The notes: generated by a model from the letters alone, not told the origin. A stretch of DNA of 33,771 bases from Hydrogenophilales bacterium CG_4_10_14_3_um_filter_58_23 (GCA_002784065.1 PFJY01000136.1:1-33771); one strand, 5' to 3'; shown: positions 15,801 through 23,464, numbered from the stretch's first letter. Translations and numbers: made by a program.

Positions 15801-16262
15801 TATCACTTGGGTAACGTGGGTATAGCCAGCCAGGGTCAACTGGCCGCGCAGGGCGTCCAGATCGAGCTGGGCGCCCTGCTTCAGGAAAAAAGTGTGCGCC
15901 GCCAGAAATTCGCGCGGCGGCAGGCGGTAAAGCGCGGTAGTGGCGGGAATGATGGCGACATCGCAGGCGTTTTGCGAAATCTGGTAGAGCGTGGCCAGAC
16001 GCTCCGAAATCAGATCCTGGTGCGGGGAGAACTGGTCGTAGGGCAGGGTTTCCCAGTCCGGTAGCAGGTGAACCGAAAGAGCCGGCGCGAAATAAGGGAT
16101 TTCATCGTGCAGGCGCTGGGCATCCGCAGCCGTTTCGGTCAGAATGATCAGAGGCCGTTTTTGTCCCGCCAGCTGCGCCAGCGCCAGGGCATCGCTCGAG
16201 CCTTGAAGGCTGGCGTAGCGCTTGCGCGATCCGGGGGCGGGAAGGGGTTGGCCTGATAACAT
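12837..16262 (-). CDS. mfd: Transcription-repair coupling factor Mfd
   Basis: This 1141-residue ATPase removes RNA polymerase stalled at DNA damage and recruits UvrA. Order of domains: UvrB-like N-terminal module (ILTETAADAQRLHDEI, LLPDWETLPYDQFSPH); RNAP-interacting domain (VVHEQHGIGRYLGL, about residues 480-540); and the RecG-like translocase. The translocase shows Walker A-type ICGDVGFGKTEVALRA, the DEEH box in VIVDEEHRFGVRQKERL and LTATPIPRTL. Motif VI follows in QLRGRVGRSHHQAYAYLL, then the C-terminal TRCF domain. I start at the ATG at 16262 (MLSGQPLPAPG) because a TATAAT box overlaps the next upstream ATG. Length is normal for Mfd, without lesions. Confidence 0.96.
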   Translation of the reverse strand: MLSGQPLPAPGSRKRYASLQGSSDALALAQLAGQKRPLIILTETAADAQRLHDEIPYFAPALSVHLLPDWETLPYDQFSPHQDLISERLATLYQISQNACDVAIIPATTALYRLPPREFLAAHTFFLKQGAQLDLDALRGQLTLAGYTHVTQVISPGEYSVRGGIVDLFPMGSPLPYRIDLFDNEIESIRTFDADTQRSIYPVKDVRLLPAREFPLDKIGQDTFRRNFREKFEGDPSKSRLYKDVSAGLAPPGIEYYLPLFFESTATLFDYLPQDTLICQYHGLELAAQTFWRDTQSRYQLLRGDRDRPLLPPQELFLPVETLFAALKPYPRIELSADTQDSALPLPSIQVDRRADNPVSRLQQFVADFDGRILLLAESLGRRETMLQFLAEHGLKPVPCETYADFQGSQEKFMLGVGPLNAGFVLPSLPLAPPHPSLAFITESELYATQVRQIRRRDAARKSTVENMLRDLSEVRINDPVVHEQHGIGRYLGLVSLDLGEGETEFLLLEYAGGDKLYVPVSHLHLIGRYSGASPESAPLHKLGSGQWEKSRKKALKQARDTAAELLNLYAQRAARQGHVFKIKQRDYEAFAASFEFEETPDQAAAIQAVIEDMTAGKPMDRLICGDVGFGKTEVALRAAFVAVADGKQVAILVPTTLLAEQHFQNFSDRFAEFPIKIAELSRFRSAKEQTEALKGMAEGKIDIVIGTHKLIQKDIKFKNLGLVIVDEEHRFGVRQKERLKALRAEVDVLTLTATPIPRTLSMSLEGLRDFSVIATPPQRRLSIKTFVSPDSDGVIREAVLRELKRGGQIYFLHNEVETILNVREKLAKLLPEARIAVAHGQLRERELEHVMRDFYQQRFNLLLCSTIIETGIDIPTANTIIIHRADKFGLAQLHQLRGRVGRSHHQAYAYLLTPPGEEGITPQARKRLDAIQSLEDLGAGFYLSMHDLEIRGAGEILGESQSGEMQEIGFNLYTEMLNRAVKALKAGKEPDIDQPLGITTEINLHSPALLPNDYCGDVNERLTLYKRLANCASLEELDQLHEELIDRFGLLPSQASALLDTHRLRILAKPLGIIKIDASSGDILLQFIPNPPIDPVKIIQMIQSKPGCKLAGPDRLKISREMPEVKNRMEEIVRLLKELG

Positions 16263-16284
16263 GGAATAGCAACGAAAACCGCGC

Positions 16285-16313
16285 ATTATAAAGCAATTTC
16301 TGCTAGATTTCAG
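16285..16313 (-). promoter_or_regulatory. Putative mfd promoter
   Basis: On the minus strand, TATAAT (16285-16290) lies 17 bp downstream of CTGAAA (16308-16313), a moderate -35 box. Transcription would start near 16278, giving a leader of about 15 nt before the ATG at 16262. It excludes the in-frame ATG at 16286 as the start. The divergent gene's ribosome-binding site (AAGGAG) lies about 20 bp beyond the -35 box. Confidence 0.5.
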
Positions 16314-16346
16314 GGTAGGACAACTCGAATAGAGAAGGAGATCATC

Positions 16347-17024
16347 ATGAGTAAAAACAGCCCGAACATTCTTTCCCCCGATGAAATCAAACAAGCGGTA
16401 AGCACCTCGGTTGAGGGCGGCGTGGATGTTCGCACCAAGGTTCGTGATTTGACGCTGCAGGCGTTGAGAACTCGCAGGCTTGACTACGATGAGATAAAAC
16501 CGGTGATCGCCGCAGTGACCGAGGGGATCAGTATGGGCGCGGCGAAACATGTGGGCGAAGTGAGAACTGCGCTTTCAGAGGGGCTTGCCGGACTGGATGA
16601 GGCGCTGACCAAGGCGGCCGAGGCGATGCGCCTGGCGCTGGAGCAGCTCACATCGCATGCCAGGGATTTCTCCGAAACCGACTTGAGCTGGGCGCTGGTC
16701 AACCTCAAGCGACTGGAGGAGGAATTTCTCGACACCGTCAGCGTGGTGGCCGATTCCGCTGCGGGCAGGATCAAGCAGGAGATGAAGGATATGGTCGTCC
16801 ACGCCCGACGCGCTGGCACTGACACCGGCGCCAAAGTCGCCGAAACGGTGGGTACCCTCAACAACAAGGTTTCCGCGACGCTGCATGAAGGCAAAGTTGT
16901 CGGCAAGGAAGCGGCACGCGAGATGAGTGCGCGCCTGGCGTCGCTGGCAAGCGGGATACTTGCCGGCATGGCGGACGCGCTGCACGAGAAGGCCGAAAAG
17001 CTGAAGGGGAAGAGCGGAGAGTGA
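16347..17024 (+). CDS. Uncharacterised helical protein, upstream of ubiB-like kinase
   Basis: This 225-residue protein has no catalytic motif that I recognise; I tentatively associate it with the DUF6781-type family, from memory only. It begins with ATG after a strong GAAGGAG site. It is predicted to be nearly all helical and rich in Ala, Glu and Lys. Near the start is a segment IKQAVSTSVEGGVDVRTKVRDLTLQAL, and another repeat of EGISMGAAKHVGEVRTALSEGL type follows. The C-terminal half alternates Lys/Glu/Ala with a Gly-Ala stretch (LASLASGILAGMADALHEKAEKLKGK) that could be amphipathic. There is no signal peptide or clear membrane segment. It is 28 bp upstream of the ABC1-kinase gene, reads the same way and probably shares its transcript. 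A membrane- or quinone-related accessory role is possible but is a guess from context. Confidence 0.75.
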   Translation: MSKNSPNILSPDEIKQAVSTSVEGGVDVRTKVRDLTLQALRTRRLDYDEIKPVIAAVTEGISMGAAKHVGEVRTALSEGLAGLDEALTKAAEAMRLALEQLTSHARDFSETDLSWALVNLKRLEEEFLDTVSVVADSAAGRIKQEMKDMVVHARRAGTDTGAKVAETVGTLNNKVSATLHEGKVVGKEAAREMSARLASLASGILAGMADALHEKAEKLKGKSGE

Positions 17025-17052
17025 GTAATTTGGATTCACGTTTGGTAGACCG

Positions 17053-18738
17053 ATGATGCTCTGGGAAACCATCAATGTAATGCGTGACCTGCCGCGCCTG
17101 CACGAAATTACCTCTACCCTGATCCGCTATGGCATGGCGGATATCGTGCGCACGCTGGGAATCGGCACTTTGCTCGAACGGGCAGGACGCTTTCTCCACT
17201 GGAAGGAACAGGGCGATGTCATGCATCTCGATGCGCCGGTACGGGTGCGGCGCGCGATCGAGGAACTGGGCCCGACCTTCATCAAGCTAGGGCAGGTGAT
17301 GGCGACACGGGTGGACGTGTTCCCGCCCAACTGGATCAACGAGTTTGAAAAGCTGCAAAGCGGCGTGCCGCCGGTGCCTTTCGAAAGCCTGTTGCCGCAG
17401 CTTGAAGCTATTCTGGGCCGCTCCCCCTATGACATTTTCCAGGAGTTGCAGACTGAGGCAGTCGCTGCCGCCTCAATCGCTCAGGTGCATCATGCCAAGC
17501 TTCAGGATGGCACTCCGGTGATCCTGAAAATTCGCCGCCCCGAGATTCGTGCCAAGATCGAGGCCGATCTGCGCATCCTGATGCACTTCGCTCGTCTGAT
17601 CGAGTTCGAGATGCCGGAAATGCGTCGCTACCAGCCGATCCAGATCGTCCTGCAGTTCACCCGCTCCATCCGGCGCGAACTGGATCTCGCGGCCGAGGCG
17701 CGCAACATTGACCGATTCGCCGAAAACTTTGCCGGTTCGGACACCATCGTGATCCCCAGGGTGTACTGGGAATGGACCAGCGAAGTCATGAACGTGCAGC
17801 AGTGGGTGGACGGCATACCCGGCAACAATCTGGCGGCGGTCGAAGCCGCCGGATTGGACCGCAAGCTGCTCGCTACGAATGGAGCCGATGCGGTGCTCAA
17901 GATGATCATGATCGATGGCTTTTATCATGCCGATCCGCATCCCGGCAACGTGTTCTATCTGCCCGGCAACCGTGTCGCCATGATCGATTTCGGCATGGTA
18001 GGCCGGTTGACGGATGAACGCCGTAACCAGATTGTCGACCTGCTCGCAGCCCTGGCCGACAAGGATGACGAAGCGATGCTCAACGTGCTGCTGGAATGGA
18101 CTGGCGATGCGGCGGTGGACGAATCGAAGCTGGCCGCAGACGTCAACGAATTCGTCTTCAATTATGCCAACGTGCCGCTCAAGGATCTGCGCCTCGGCAA
18201 GCTGCTGGGCGAGCTGACCGTGGTCATGCGCGACCACTATCTGGTAATGCCCGCCGACCTCGCCATGCTGTTCAAGGCGCTGATTACCCTGGAAGGCCTG
18301 GGCCGTCAGCTCGACCCGGATTTCGACATGGTGGCGCACCTGACGCCATTCGTGCGGCGGGTGATCACCGAGCGTTATATGCCGGATGCGCTGTTCAAGC
18401 GCGGCAAGCGGAATTTTCATGATGTTATTTCCCTTGTTACCAGTCTGCCGCGTGATGCGGCGCGCCTGATCAAGGAAGCGCGGCGCGGAAAATTCAAGAT
18501 CGATCTCGACCTCAAGCGCCTGGAACGTTTTTCCCATCAGCTCGACCACAGCGTCAACCGCCTCACGCTGGGAATCCTTACCGCCTCGCTGGTGATCGGT
18601 TCTTCGATCGTGATGACGGTGCAAGGCGGCCCCACTCTGCTCGGCCTGCCGCTGTTCGGTCTGCTCGGTTTTATGGTGGCATTTTTCAACAGCGTCTGGC
18701 TGATTCTTTCGATCTGGCATTCCGGCAGGGATAGTTAA
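17053..18738 (+). CDS. ABC1/UbiB/AarF-family atypical kinase
   Basis: This 561-residue ADCK-like protein belongs to the family that supports ubiquinone biosynthesis as an ATPase/kinase. The family-specific KxGQ motif is in PTFIKLGQVMATR (about residue 76). The Ala-rich nucleotide loop is AAASIAQVHHA, the ATP Lys lies in PVILKIRRPEI, and the catalytic loop reads HADPHPGNVF. The metal motif is MIDFGMVGRL. Two hydrophobic helices at the C-terminus (LTLGILTASLVIGSSIVM and LFGLLGFMVAFFNSVWLIL) anchor it to the membrane, as in UbiB. Whether it is the true UbiB or a paralogue cannot be decided because no ubi genes are nearby. It ends only 5-17 bp before hoxF, so cotranscription with the hydrogenase genes is likely. 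Confidence 0.92.
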   Translation: MMLWETINVMRDLPRLHEITSTLIRYGMADIVRTLGIGTLLERAGRFLHWKEQGDVMHLDAPVRVRRAIEELGPTFIKLGQVMATRVDVFPPNWINEFEKLQSGVPPVPFESLLPQLEAILGRSPYDIFQELQTEAVAAASIAQVHHAKLQDGTPVILKIRRPEIRAKIEADLRILMHFARLIEFEMPEMRRYQPIQIVLQFTRSIRRELDLAAEARNIDRFAENFAGSDTIVIPRVYWEWTSEVMNVQQWVDGIPGNNLAAVEAAGLDRKLLATNGADAVLKMIMIDGFYHADPHPGNVFYLPGNRVAMIDFGMVGRLTDERRNQIVDLLAALADKDDEAMLNVLLEWTGDAAVDESKLAADVNEFVFNYANVPLKDLRLGKLLGELTVVMRDHYLVMPADLAMLFKALITLEGLGRQLDPDFDMVAHLTPFVRRVITERYMPDALFKRGKRNFHDVISLVTSLPRDAARLIKEARRGKFKIDLDLKRLERFSHQLDHSVNRLTLGILTASLVIGSSIVMTVQGGPTLLGLPLFGLLGFMVAFFNSVWLILSIWHSGRDS

Positions 18739-18755
18739 AAACAGTGATCGTCCGC

Positions 18756-20585
18756 ATGCAGCAGTTCGAGTTCTCTGACATTTCCCGAATGTTGACGCCG
18801 ATTTTTGCTCGGCATGACGTCGATGCTTCACGCCTTCTGCAAGTTTTGCTCGAAGTGCAGGATGCCTGTCATTTCATTCCTTCCGAGGCCATCGACCAGA
18901 TCGCCGCCCATTTCGACGTGCCGCGGGTGAACGTGGAAGGCGTGGCCGGCTTTTATTCCTTCCTTTCCACCCGGCCAGTCGGCGAATACCGGATCCTGTT
19001 CAGCGACAACATCACCGACCAGATGCTCGGCAAGGACGAGTTGATGCTGTACTTGTGCAACAAGCTCTGGGTCGAGCCGGGCAAGGTGTCGGAAGACGGC
19101 CTGGTCAGCGTAGCCAGCACCTCCTGCACCGGCCTATGCGACCAGGGACCGGCGGCGCTGGTCAACGGCTGGCCGCTGACCAACCTGGATCGGAACCGGC
19201 TCGATCTGATTGCGGAACTGATCCGCTCGCGCAAGCCGGTGGCGGATTGGCCGCCCATGCTGTTCGAAGTGGCGGACAATATCCGCCGCAGCGACGTCCT
19301 GCTGGGGCAGCCGTTCGAACCGGGAGCGGCGATGCGCGCCACGCTGGCGCGTGGCGCGAAAGAAACCTTGGCAGAGGTAGACAAATCCAATCTGCGCGGT
19401 CGCGGCGGCGCAGGCTTCAAGACCGCATCGAAATGGTCGTTCTGCCACGCCGCCATCGTCGAGGAAGAAGGCAGCATGATCTGCGATGTCGGCGGCCACC
19501 CCGAGCGCTACATCGTGTGCAACGCCGACGAAGGCGAGCCGGGCACCTTCAAGGACCGCGTGCTGCTTAACAGTTACGCCGATCTGGTGTTCGAGGGCAT
19601 GACGGTGGGCGCGCGCGTGGTCGGCGCGAGCAAAGGCTTCCTTTACCTGCGCGGCGAGTACCGCTATCTGTTGAAACAGCTTGAAAGCGTACTGCAAAAA
19701 CGCCGCGAGGCTGGCCTGCTGGGCGACGCCATCCTCGGCCGGGCGGACTTCAGCTTCGACATCGAAATCCATCTCGGCGCTGGCGCTTACATTTGCGGCG
19801 AGGAATCCGCCCTGATCGAATCGCTCGAAGGCAGGCGCGGCCGCCCGCGCAACCGTCCGCCGTTCCCGGTGACGCACGGCTACAAGGGGAGGCCGACCGT
19901 GGTGGACAATGTCGAAACCTTCGCCTGTGTGGCGAAAATCGCGGAGCGGGGCGGCGCCTGGTTCGCCGCAATGGGCACGGCGCAGTCAACCGGCACCAAG
20001 CTGCTTTCGATTTCAGGTGATTGCGCGACCCCAGGCATCTACGAATACCCGTTCGGCGTCACGGTGCGCCAGATACTCGCCGATTGCGGCGCCAGGGAGC
20101 CTTATGCGGTCCAGGTTAGCGGGCCTTCCGGCACCCTGATTTCATGGAAGGAATTCGACCGCAGAATTGCCTTCGAGGATTTGCCCACGGCGGGCGCTTT
20201 CATGGTGTTTCAGCGCAAGCGCGACATGTTTCAAACCGCGCGGAATTTCGTCCACTTCTTCGCGCACGAGAGCTGCGGGTTTTGCACGCCGTGCCGGGTC
20301 GGCACCGAACTGCAGAAGAAGATCATGGACAAGATCGCAAGCGGGCACGGTACCGCCTCCGATCTGGAGGAGATGAAAAGCCTCGGTCATATTCTCAAAA
20401 CCATGAGCCATTGCGGGCTGGGCAGCAGCGCCGCCAACCCGGTTTTGGATACCCTGGAAAAGTTTCCCGACGTCTACGTGCGTAAACTGAAGGCGCTGGC
20501 CTTCGAGCCGGCTTTCGACCTCGATGGCGCGCTGGAAACCGCGCGCAAGATGACCGGCCGCGACGACGATTGGGCGCACTTATGA
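18756..20585 (+). CDS. hoxF: NAD-reducing hydrogenase diaphorase subunit HoxF
   Basis: This is a fusion of a NuoE-like N-terminal module (about residues 1-155) and a NuoF-like module. The NuoF-like part binds FMN and NAD(H) and exchanges electrons with the hydrogenase in the cytoplasm. Flavin/NADH motifs are LRGRGGAGFKTASKW and CNADEGEPGTFKDR, and GAGAYICGEESALIESLEG also fits. The 4Fe-4S site is ESCGFCTPCRVG plus a later Cys in SHCGLGSS. In the NuoE-like part only the CTGLC pair is visible and the first Cys pair is absent. I chose the ATG at 18756; the GTG at 18744 is also open. Its stop overlaps the hoxU start (ATGA). Length (609 aa) is typical of HoxF. Confidence 0.95.
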   Translation: MQQFEFSDISRMLTPIFARHDVDASRLLQVLLEVQDACHFIPSEAIDQIAAHFDVPRVNVEGVAGFYSFLSTRPVGEYRILFSDNITDQMLGKDELMLYLCNKLWVEPGKVSEDGLVSVASTSCTGLCDQGPAALVNGWPLTNLDRNRLDLIAELIRSRKPVADWPPMLFEVADNIRRSDVLLGQPFEPGAAMRATLARGAKETLAEVDKSNLRGRGGAGFKTASKWSFCHAAIVEEEGSMICDVGGHPERYIVCNADEGEPGTFKDRVLLNSYADLVFEGMTVGARVVGASKGFLYLRGEYRYLLKQLESVLQKRREAGLLGDAILGRADFSFDIEIHLGAGAYICGEESALIESLEGRRGRPRNRPPFPVTHGYKGRPTVVDNVETFACVAKIAERGGAWFAAMGTAQSTGTKLLSISGDCATPGIYEYPFGVTVRQILADCGAREPYAVQVSGPSGTLISWKEFDRRIAFEDLPTAGAFMVFQRKRDMFQTARNFVHFFAHESCGFCTPCRVGTELQKKIMDKIASGHGTASDLEEMKSLGHILKTMSHCGLGSSAANPVLDTLEKFPDVYVRKLKALAFEPAFDLDGALETARKMTGRDDDWAHL

Positions 20586-21289
20586 GCAAAACCATCACCA
20601 TCGACGGACTGACCGTGCCGTTCCGGGAAGGACAGACCATCATGGACGCGGCGCTGTCTGCCGGCGTCTACATTCCGCACCTGTGCCATAACCCGGAATT
20701 CAAGCCCCACGGCAGTTGCAAGCTATGCACCGTCAACGTCAACGGGCGCAACGTCGCCTCCTGCACCCTACCCGCAGTGGAAGGCCAGCAGGTGCTGAGT
20801 GACATCGCGGAACTCAATGCGGAACGGCTTGCCCTGACGCAAATGCTGTTCGTCGAGGGCAACCATCTCTGTCCCGCTTGCGAGAAAAGCGGCAACTGCC
20901 AGCTCCAGGCCGTGGCCTACTATCTCGGCATGATGAGCCCGCACTACAACCACTTCTATCCGCAACGCGAGGCGGACGCTTCCCATCCCGACGTGATGCT
21001 CGACCGCAACCGCTGCATTTATTGCGAACTCTGCGTGCGGGCCAGCCGCGAGGTGGACGGCAAGAACGTGTTCGGCCTTTCCGGGCGCGGAATCAAAACC
21101 ATCCTGGCCGTCAATTCGGCTAGCGGCCTGCTGGGCGACACCGATCTCGCCGTCACCGACAAGGCCGTCCAGGTGTGCCCGACCGGGGCGATCCTGGTCA
21201 AGCGGCGCGGCTTTACCGTGCCGATCGGCCAGCGTGTTTTCGACCACCTCACCATCAAGGACTTGCAGACTGGGGGTGGCCATGAGTGA
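20582..21289 (+). CDS. hoxU: NAD-reducing hydrogenase diaphorase subunit HoxU
   Basis: This 235-residue iron-sulfur protein resembles the NuoG N-terminus and relays electrons between HoxYH and HoxF. The N-terminal 2Fe-2S ferredoxin site is seen in GSCKLCTVNVNGRNVASC with an earlier Cys in LCHNPEF. The His-Cys3 cluster motif is EGNHLCPACEKSGNCQLQ. The next 4Fe-4S sites are RCIYCELCVRASRE and VCPTGAI. The start is the ATG at 20582, overlapping the HoxF stop; the track's TTG at 20570 lies within hoxF. It overlaps hoxY by 8 nt at its 3' end. All expected ligands appear present, so the subunit looks intact. Confidence 0.95.
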   Translation: MSKTITIDGLTVPFREGQTIMDAALSAGVYIPHLCHNPEFKPHGSCKLCTVNVNGRNVASCTLPAVEGQQVLSDIAELNAERLALTQMLFVEGNHLCPACEKSGNCQLQAVAYYLGMMSPHYNHFYPQREADASHPDVMLDRNRCIYCELCVRASREVDGKNVFGLSGRGIKTILAVNSASGLLGDTDLAVTDKAVQVCPTGAILVKRRGFTVPIGQRVFDHLTIKDLQTGGGHE

Positions 21290-21902
21290 GCAAAGCGATC
21301 GTGGCCCTCTCCCCATCCCTCTCCCACCAGTGGGCGAGGGGGAGGTTGTGTCGCCTGCTGGCGACGCTAAAAAGATTCGAATTGCCACTTGTTCCCTGGC
21401 GGGCTGCTTCGGCTGCCACATGTCGTTGCTCGACATCGACGAGCGCCTGTTCGGCCTGATCAAGCTGGTCGAATTCGACCGCACCCCGCTCACCGACATC
21501 AAGCATTGCGGGCCATGCGATGTCGGCATCGTCGAGGGGGGGGTGTGCAATGCAGAAAATGTACACGTTCTCAAGGAGTTCCGCAATACTTGTAAAGTAT
21601 TAGTTGCGATTGGCGCATGCGCCATCAACGGCGGCGTTCCCGCGATGCGCAACAACATCGACCTGTGGGAATGCTTCCAGGAAGTTTATCAGTACGAAGG
21701 CGGACTGGACGGCGGCCAAGTGCCCAACGACCCCGAACTACCCCTGCCGTTCGACAAGGTGCACCCGATCTACGAGGTGGTGAGGGTGGACTACTTCCTG
21801 CCCGGTTGCCCGCCGTCAGGCGACGCGATCTGGAAGTTCCTGACCGATTTGTTGAACGGCCGGGAGCCGAAACTGGATTATGAGATGCTGCATTTTGATT
21901 AG
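21282..21902 (+). CDS. hoxY: NAD-reducing hydrogenase small subunit HoxY
   Basis: This 206-residue small subunit holds the proximal 4Fe-4S cluster beside the [NiFe] site of HoxH. Cluster ligands are visible in ATCSLAGCFGCHMSL, GGVCNAENVH, IGACAINGGVPAM and LPGCPPSGDAIW. The annotated ATG at 21282 overlaps hoxU. The first ~28 residues before KKIRIATC are unlike HoxY: they are Pro/Gly-rich (GPLPIPLPPVGEGE) and are encoded by a palindromic repeat. An in-frame GTG at 21348, just after the repeat's GGGGGAGG, would give a protein of 184 residues closer to family length. Both starts are possible. The stop lies just before a 21-bp stem and hoxH. Confidence 0.93.
   Translation: MSEQSDRGPLPIPLPPVGEGEVVSPAGDAKKIRIATCSLAGCFGCHMSLLDIDERLFGLIKLVEFDRTPLTDIKHCGPCDVGIVEGGVCNAENVHVLKEFRNTCKVLVAIGACAINGGVPAMRNNIDLWECFQEVYQYEGGLDGGQVPNDPELPLPFDKVHPIYEVVRVDYFLPGCPPSGDAIWKFLTDLLNGREPKLDYEMLHFD
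21305..21345. repeat. Dispersed palindromic repeat inside the hoxY 5' end
   Basis: The tandem CCCTCTCCCC and CCCTCTCCCACC run is followed by GGTGGGAGAGG-like complement (AGTGGGCGAGGGGGAGG). This has the look of the widespread CCCTCTCCC...GGGAGAGGG dispersed repeat of proteobacterial intergenic DNA. Here it is translated in frame as PLPIPLPPVGEGE. It has not disrupted the gene. Confidence 0.7.
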
Positions 21903-21904
21903 GT

Positions 21905-21967
21905 TCAGGGGCTAGGGATCAGGGGTCAGGGGCTAGGAAATTCCAACCCCTGATCCCTAGCCCCTGA
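21905..21967. repeat. Perfect 21-bp inverted repeat between hoxY and hoxH
   Basis: The arm TCAGGGGCTAGGGATCAGGGG at 21905-21925 is matched exactly by its reverse complement at 21947-21967, with a 21-nt loop. Within the left arm and loop the unit CAGGGGCTAGG occurs twice. The hoxH ribosome-binding site (GGAAAA) and ATG lie just beyond it. In mRNA it would form a very stable stem inside the operon, so partial termination or an RNA-processing or stability role is possible. Confidence 0.85.
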
Positions 21968-21982
21968 TCCCTGGAAAAAACT

Positions 21983-23464
21983 ATGACTTTTGAACTGGAA
22001 ACAGCCGCAAATCCGGAAGGGCTCAAGCGCATAGTGATCGAGCCGGTTACCCGGGTCGAAGGCCACGGCAAGGTCACCCTCCTGCTCGACGACGACAACC
22101 GCGTACACCAGGCGCGGTTCCATATAGTCGAATTTCGCGGCTTCGAGAAATTCATTCAGGGGCGGCCCTACTGGGAAGTGCCGGTGATCGTGCAGCGCTT
22201 GTGCGGCATCTGCCCGGTGAGCCACAACCTGGGGGCTGCTAAGGCGATGGACATGATTGTTGGCGCGAAGTTGACGCCGACCGCCGAGAAGCTGCGCCGC
22301 CTCATGCACTTGGGCCAGGTGCTGCAATCCCACGCGCTGCATTTTTATTATCTGGCTTCCCCCGACCTGCTGTTCGGCTTCGACAGCGACGTGGCCAGGC
22401 GCAACATCGTCGGCGTGGCCGCAGCCTATCCTGGTGTCGCCCGGCAGGGCGTGGCTTTGCGCAAGTATGGGCAGGAAATAATCCGGATCACGTCCGGCAA
22501 GCGGGTTCACGGCACCGGGGCGATTCCCGGCGGCGTAAACAAAAACCTGTCGCCGCAAGAGCGGGACGTGCTGCTGAAGGACATCGACCAGGTGATCGCT
22601 TGGAGCCGGGATGCGGTGGAACTGATCAAGAAAATCTACTGCGGCCAGGCGGATTTTTACAATGGGTTCGGTTATTTCAAATCCTGCTTCATGAGCCTGG
22701 TGCGGGAGGACGGCGCCCTGGATCTTTACCACGGCGGATTGAGAGCCATGGATGAGCTTGGCCAGACGATTTTCGACCATGTCGATTACAGCCATTACTG
22801 GGATTATGTCCACGAGGAAGTGAAACCCTGGTCCTACATGAAATTCCCGTTCATCCGGTCGAAGGGCAGGGAGGAGGGCTGGTACCGGGTCGGCCCGCTC
22901 GCCCGGATCAACAATTGCGACTTCATCCCGACGCCCCTGGCCGAGGCCGAAAGGAAGACGTTCAAGGTGTTCGGCGGCGGCAGCGCCACCCAAGCCACGC
23001 TGGCCTATCACTGGGCGCGCATGATCGAAATGCTGCATTGCGCCGAAGGCATCCGGGAACTGCTGCACGACAATGATTTGCTCGGCAGCGACCTGGTCAG
23101 CCGGGGAGAGCGGGCGTTACGGGGCGTGGGCGTGATCGAAGCGCCGCGCGGAACGCTGATCCACCACTACCACATCAACGAGAACGAGCTGATTGTCCGC
23201 GCCAACCTGATCGTGTCCACTACCCACAACAATCAGGCAATGAACGAAGCGGTGCGGCAAGTGGCCCTGCAATACCTGGACGGCCAGACGCTCACCGAGG
23301 GGCTGCTCAACTACATCGAAGTGGCGATCCGCGCCTTCGATCCGTGCCTGTCCTGCGCCACCCACGCTGTGGGCAAAATGCCACTGGAAGTGGATCTGGT
23401 GGATGCGGGCGGGAACATCATCGACCGTTTGAACAAGACCTCAGACGGCCGGTGCGACGCTTGA
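21983..23464 (+). CDS. hoxH: NAD-reducing hydrogenase large subunit HoxH ([NiFe], group 3d-type)
   Basis: This 493-residue catalytic subunit binds the Ni-Fe(CN)2CO centre. The N-terminal ligand motif (L1) is RLCGICPVSHNLGAAKA, and the C-terminal one (L2) is DPCLSCATHAVGKMPLEV; together they give the four Cys ligands. The opening IEPVTRVEGHGK is a family hallmark. About 32 residues follow the ATH sequence and should be removed by the endopeptidase HoxW after Ni insertion. The stop overlaps the hoxW start (TGATG). Association with HoxFU points to reversible H2/NAD+ chemistry in the cytoplasm. There are no lesions. No hyp maturation genes are seen in the window, so these must lie elsewhere. Confidence 0.96.
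   Translation: MTFELETAANPEGLKRIVIEPVTRVEGHGKVTLLLDDDNRVHQARFHIVEFRGFEKFIQGRPYWEVPVIVQRLCGICPVSHNLGAAKAMDMIVGAKLTPTAEKLRRLMHLGQVLQSHALHFYYLASPDLLFGFDSDVARRNIVGVAAAYPGVARQGVALRKYGQEIIRITSGKRVHGTGAIPGGVNKNLSPQERDVLLKDIDQVIAWSRDAVELIKKIYCGQADFYNGFGYFKSCFMSLVREDGALDLYHGGLRAMDELGQTIFDHVDYSHYWDYVHEEVKPWSYMKFPFIRSKGREEGWYRVGPLARINNCDFIPTPLAEAERKTFKVFGGGSATQATLAYHWARMIEMLHCAEGIRELLHDNDLLGSDLVSRGERALRGVGVIEAPRGTLIHHYHINENELIVRANLIVSTTHNNQAMNEAVRQVALQYLDGQTLTEGLLNYIEVAIRAFDPCLSCATHAVGKMPLEVDLVDAGGNIIDRLNKTSDGRCDA

Noticed and set aside
17473-18831. 452-aa minus-strand ORF
   Set aside because: It is antisense to the ABC1-family kinase, which has all its catalytic motifs on the plus strand.
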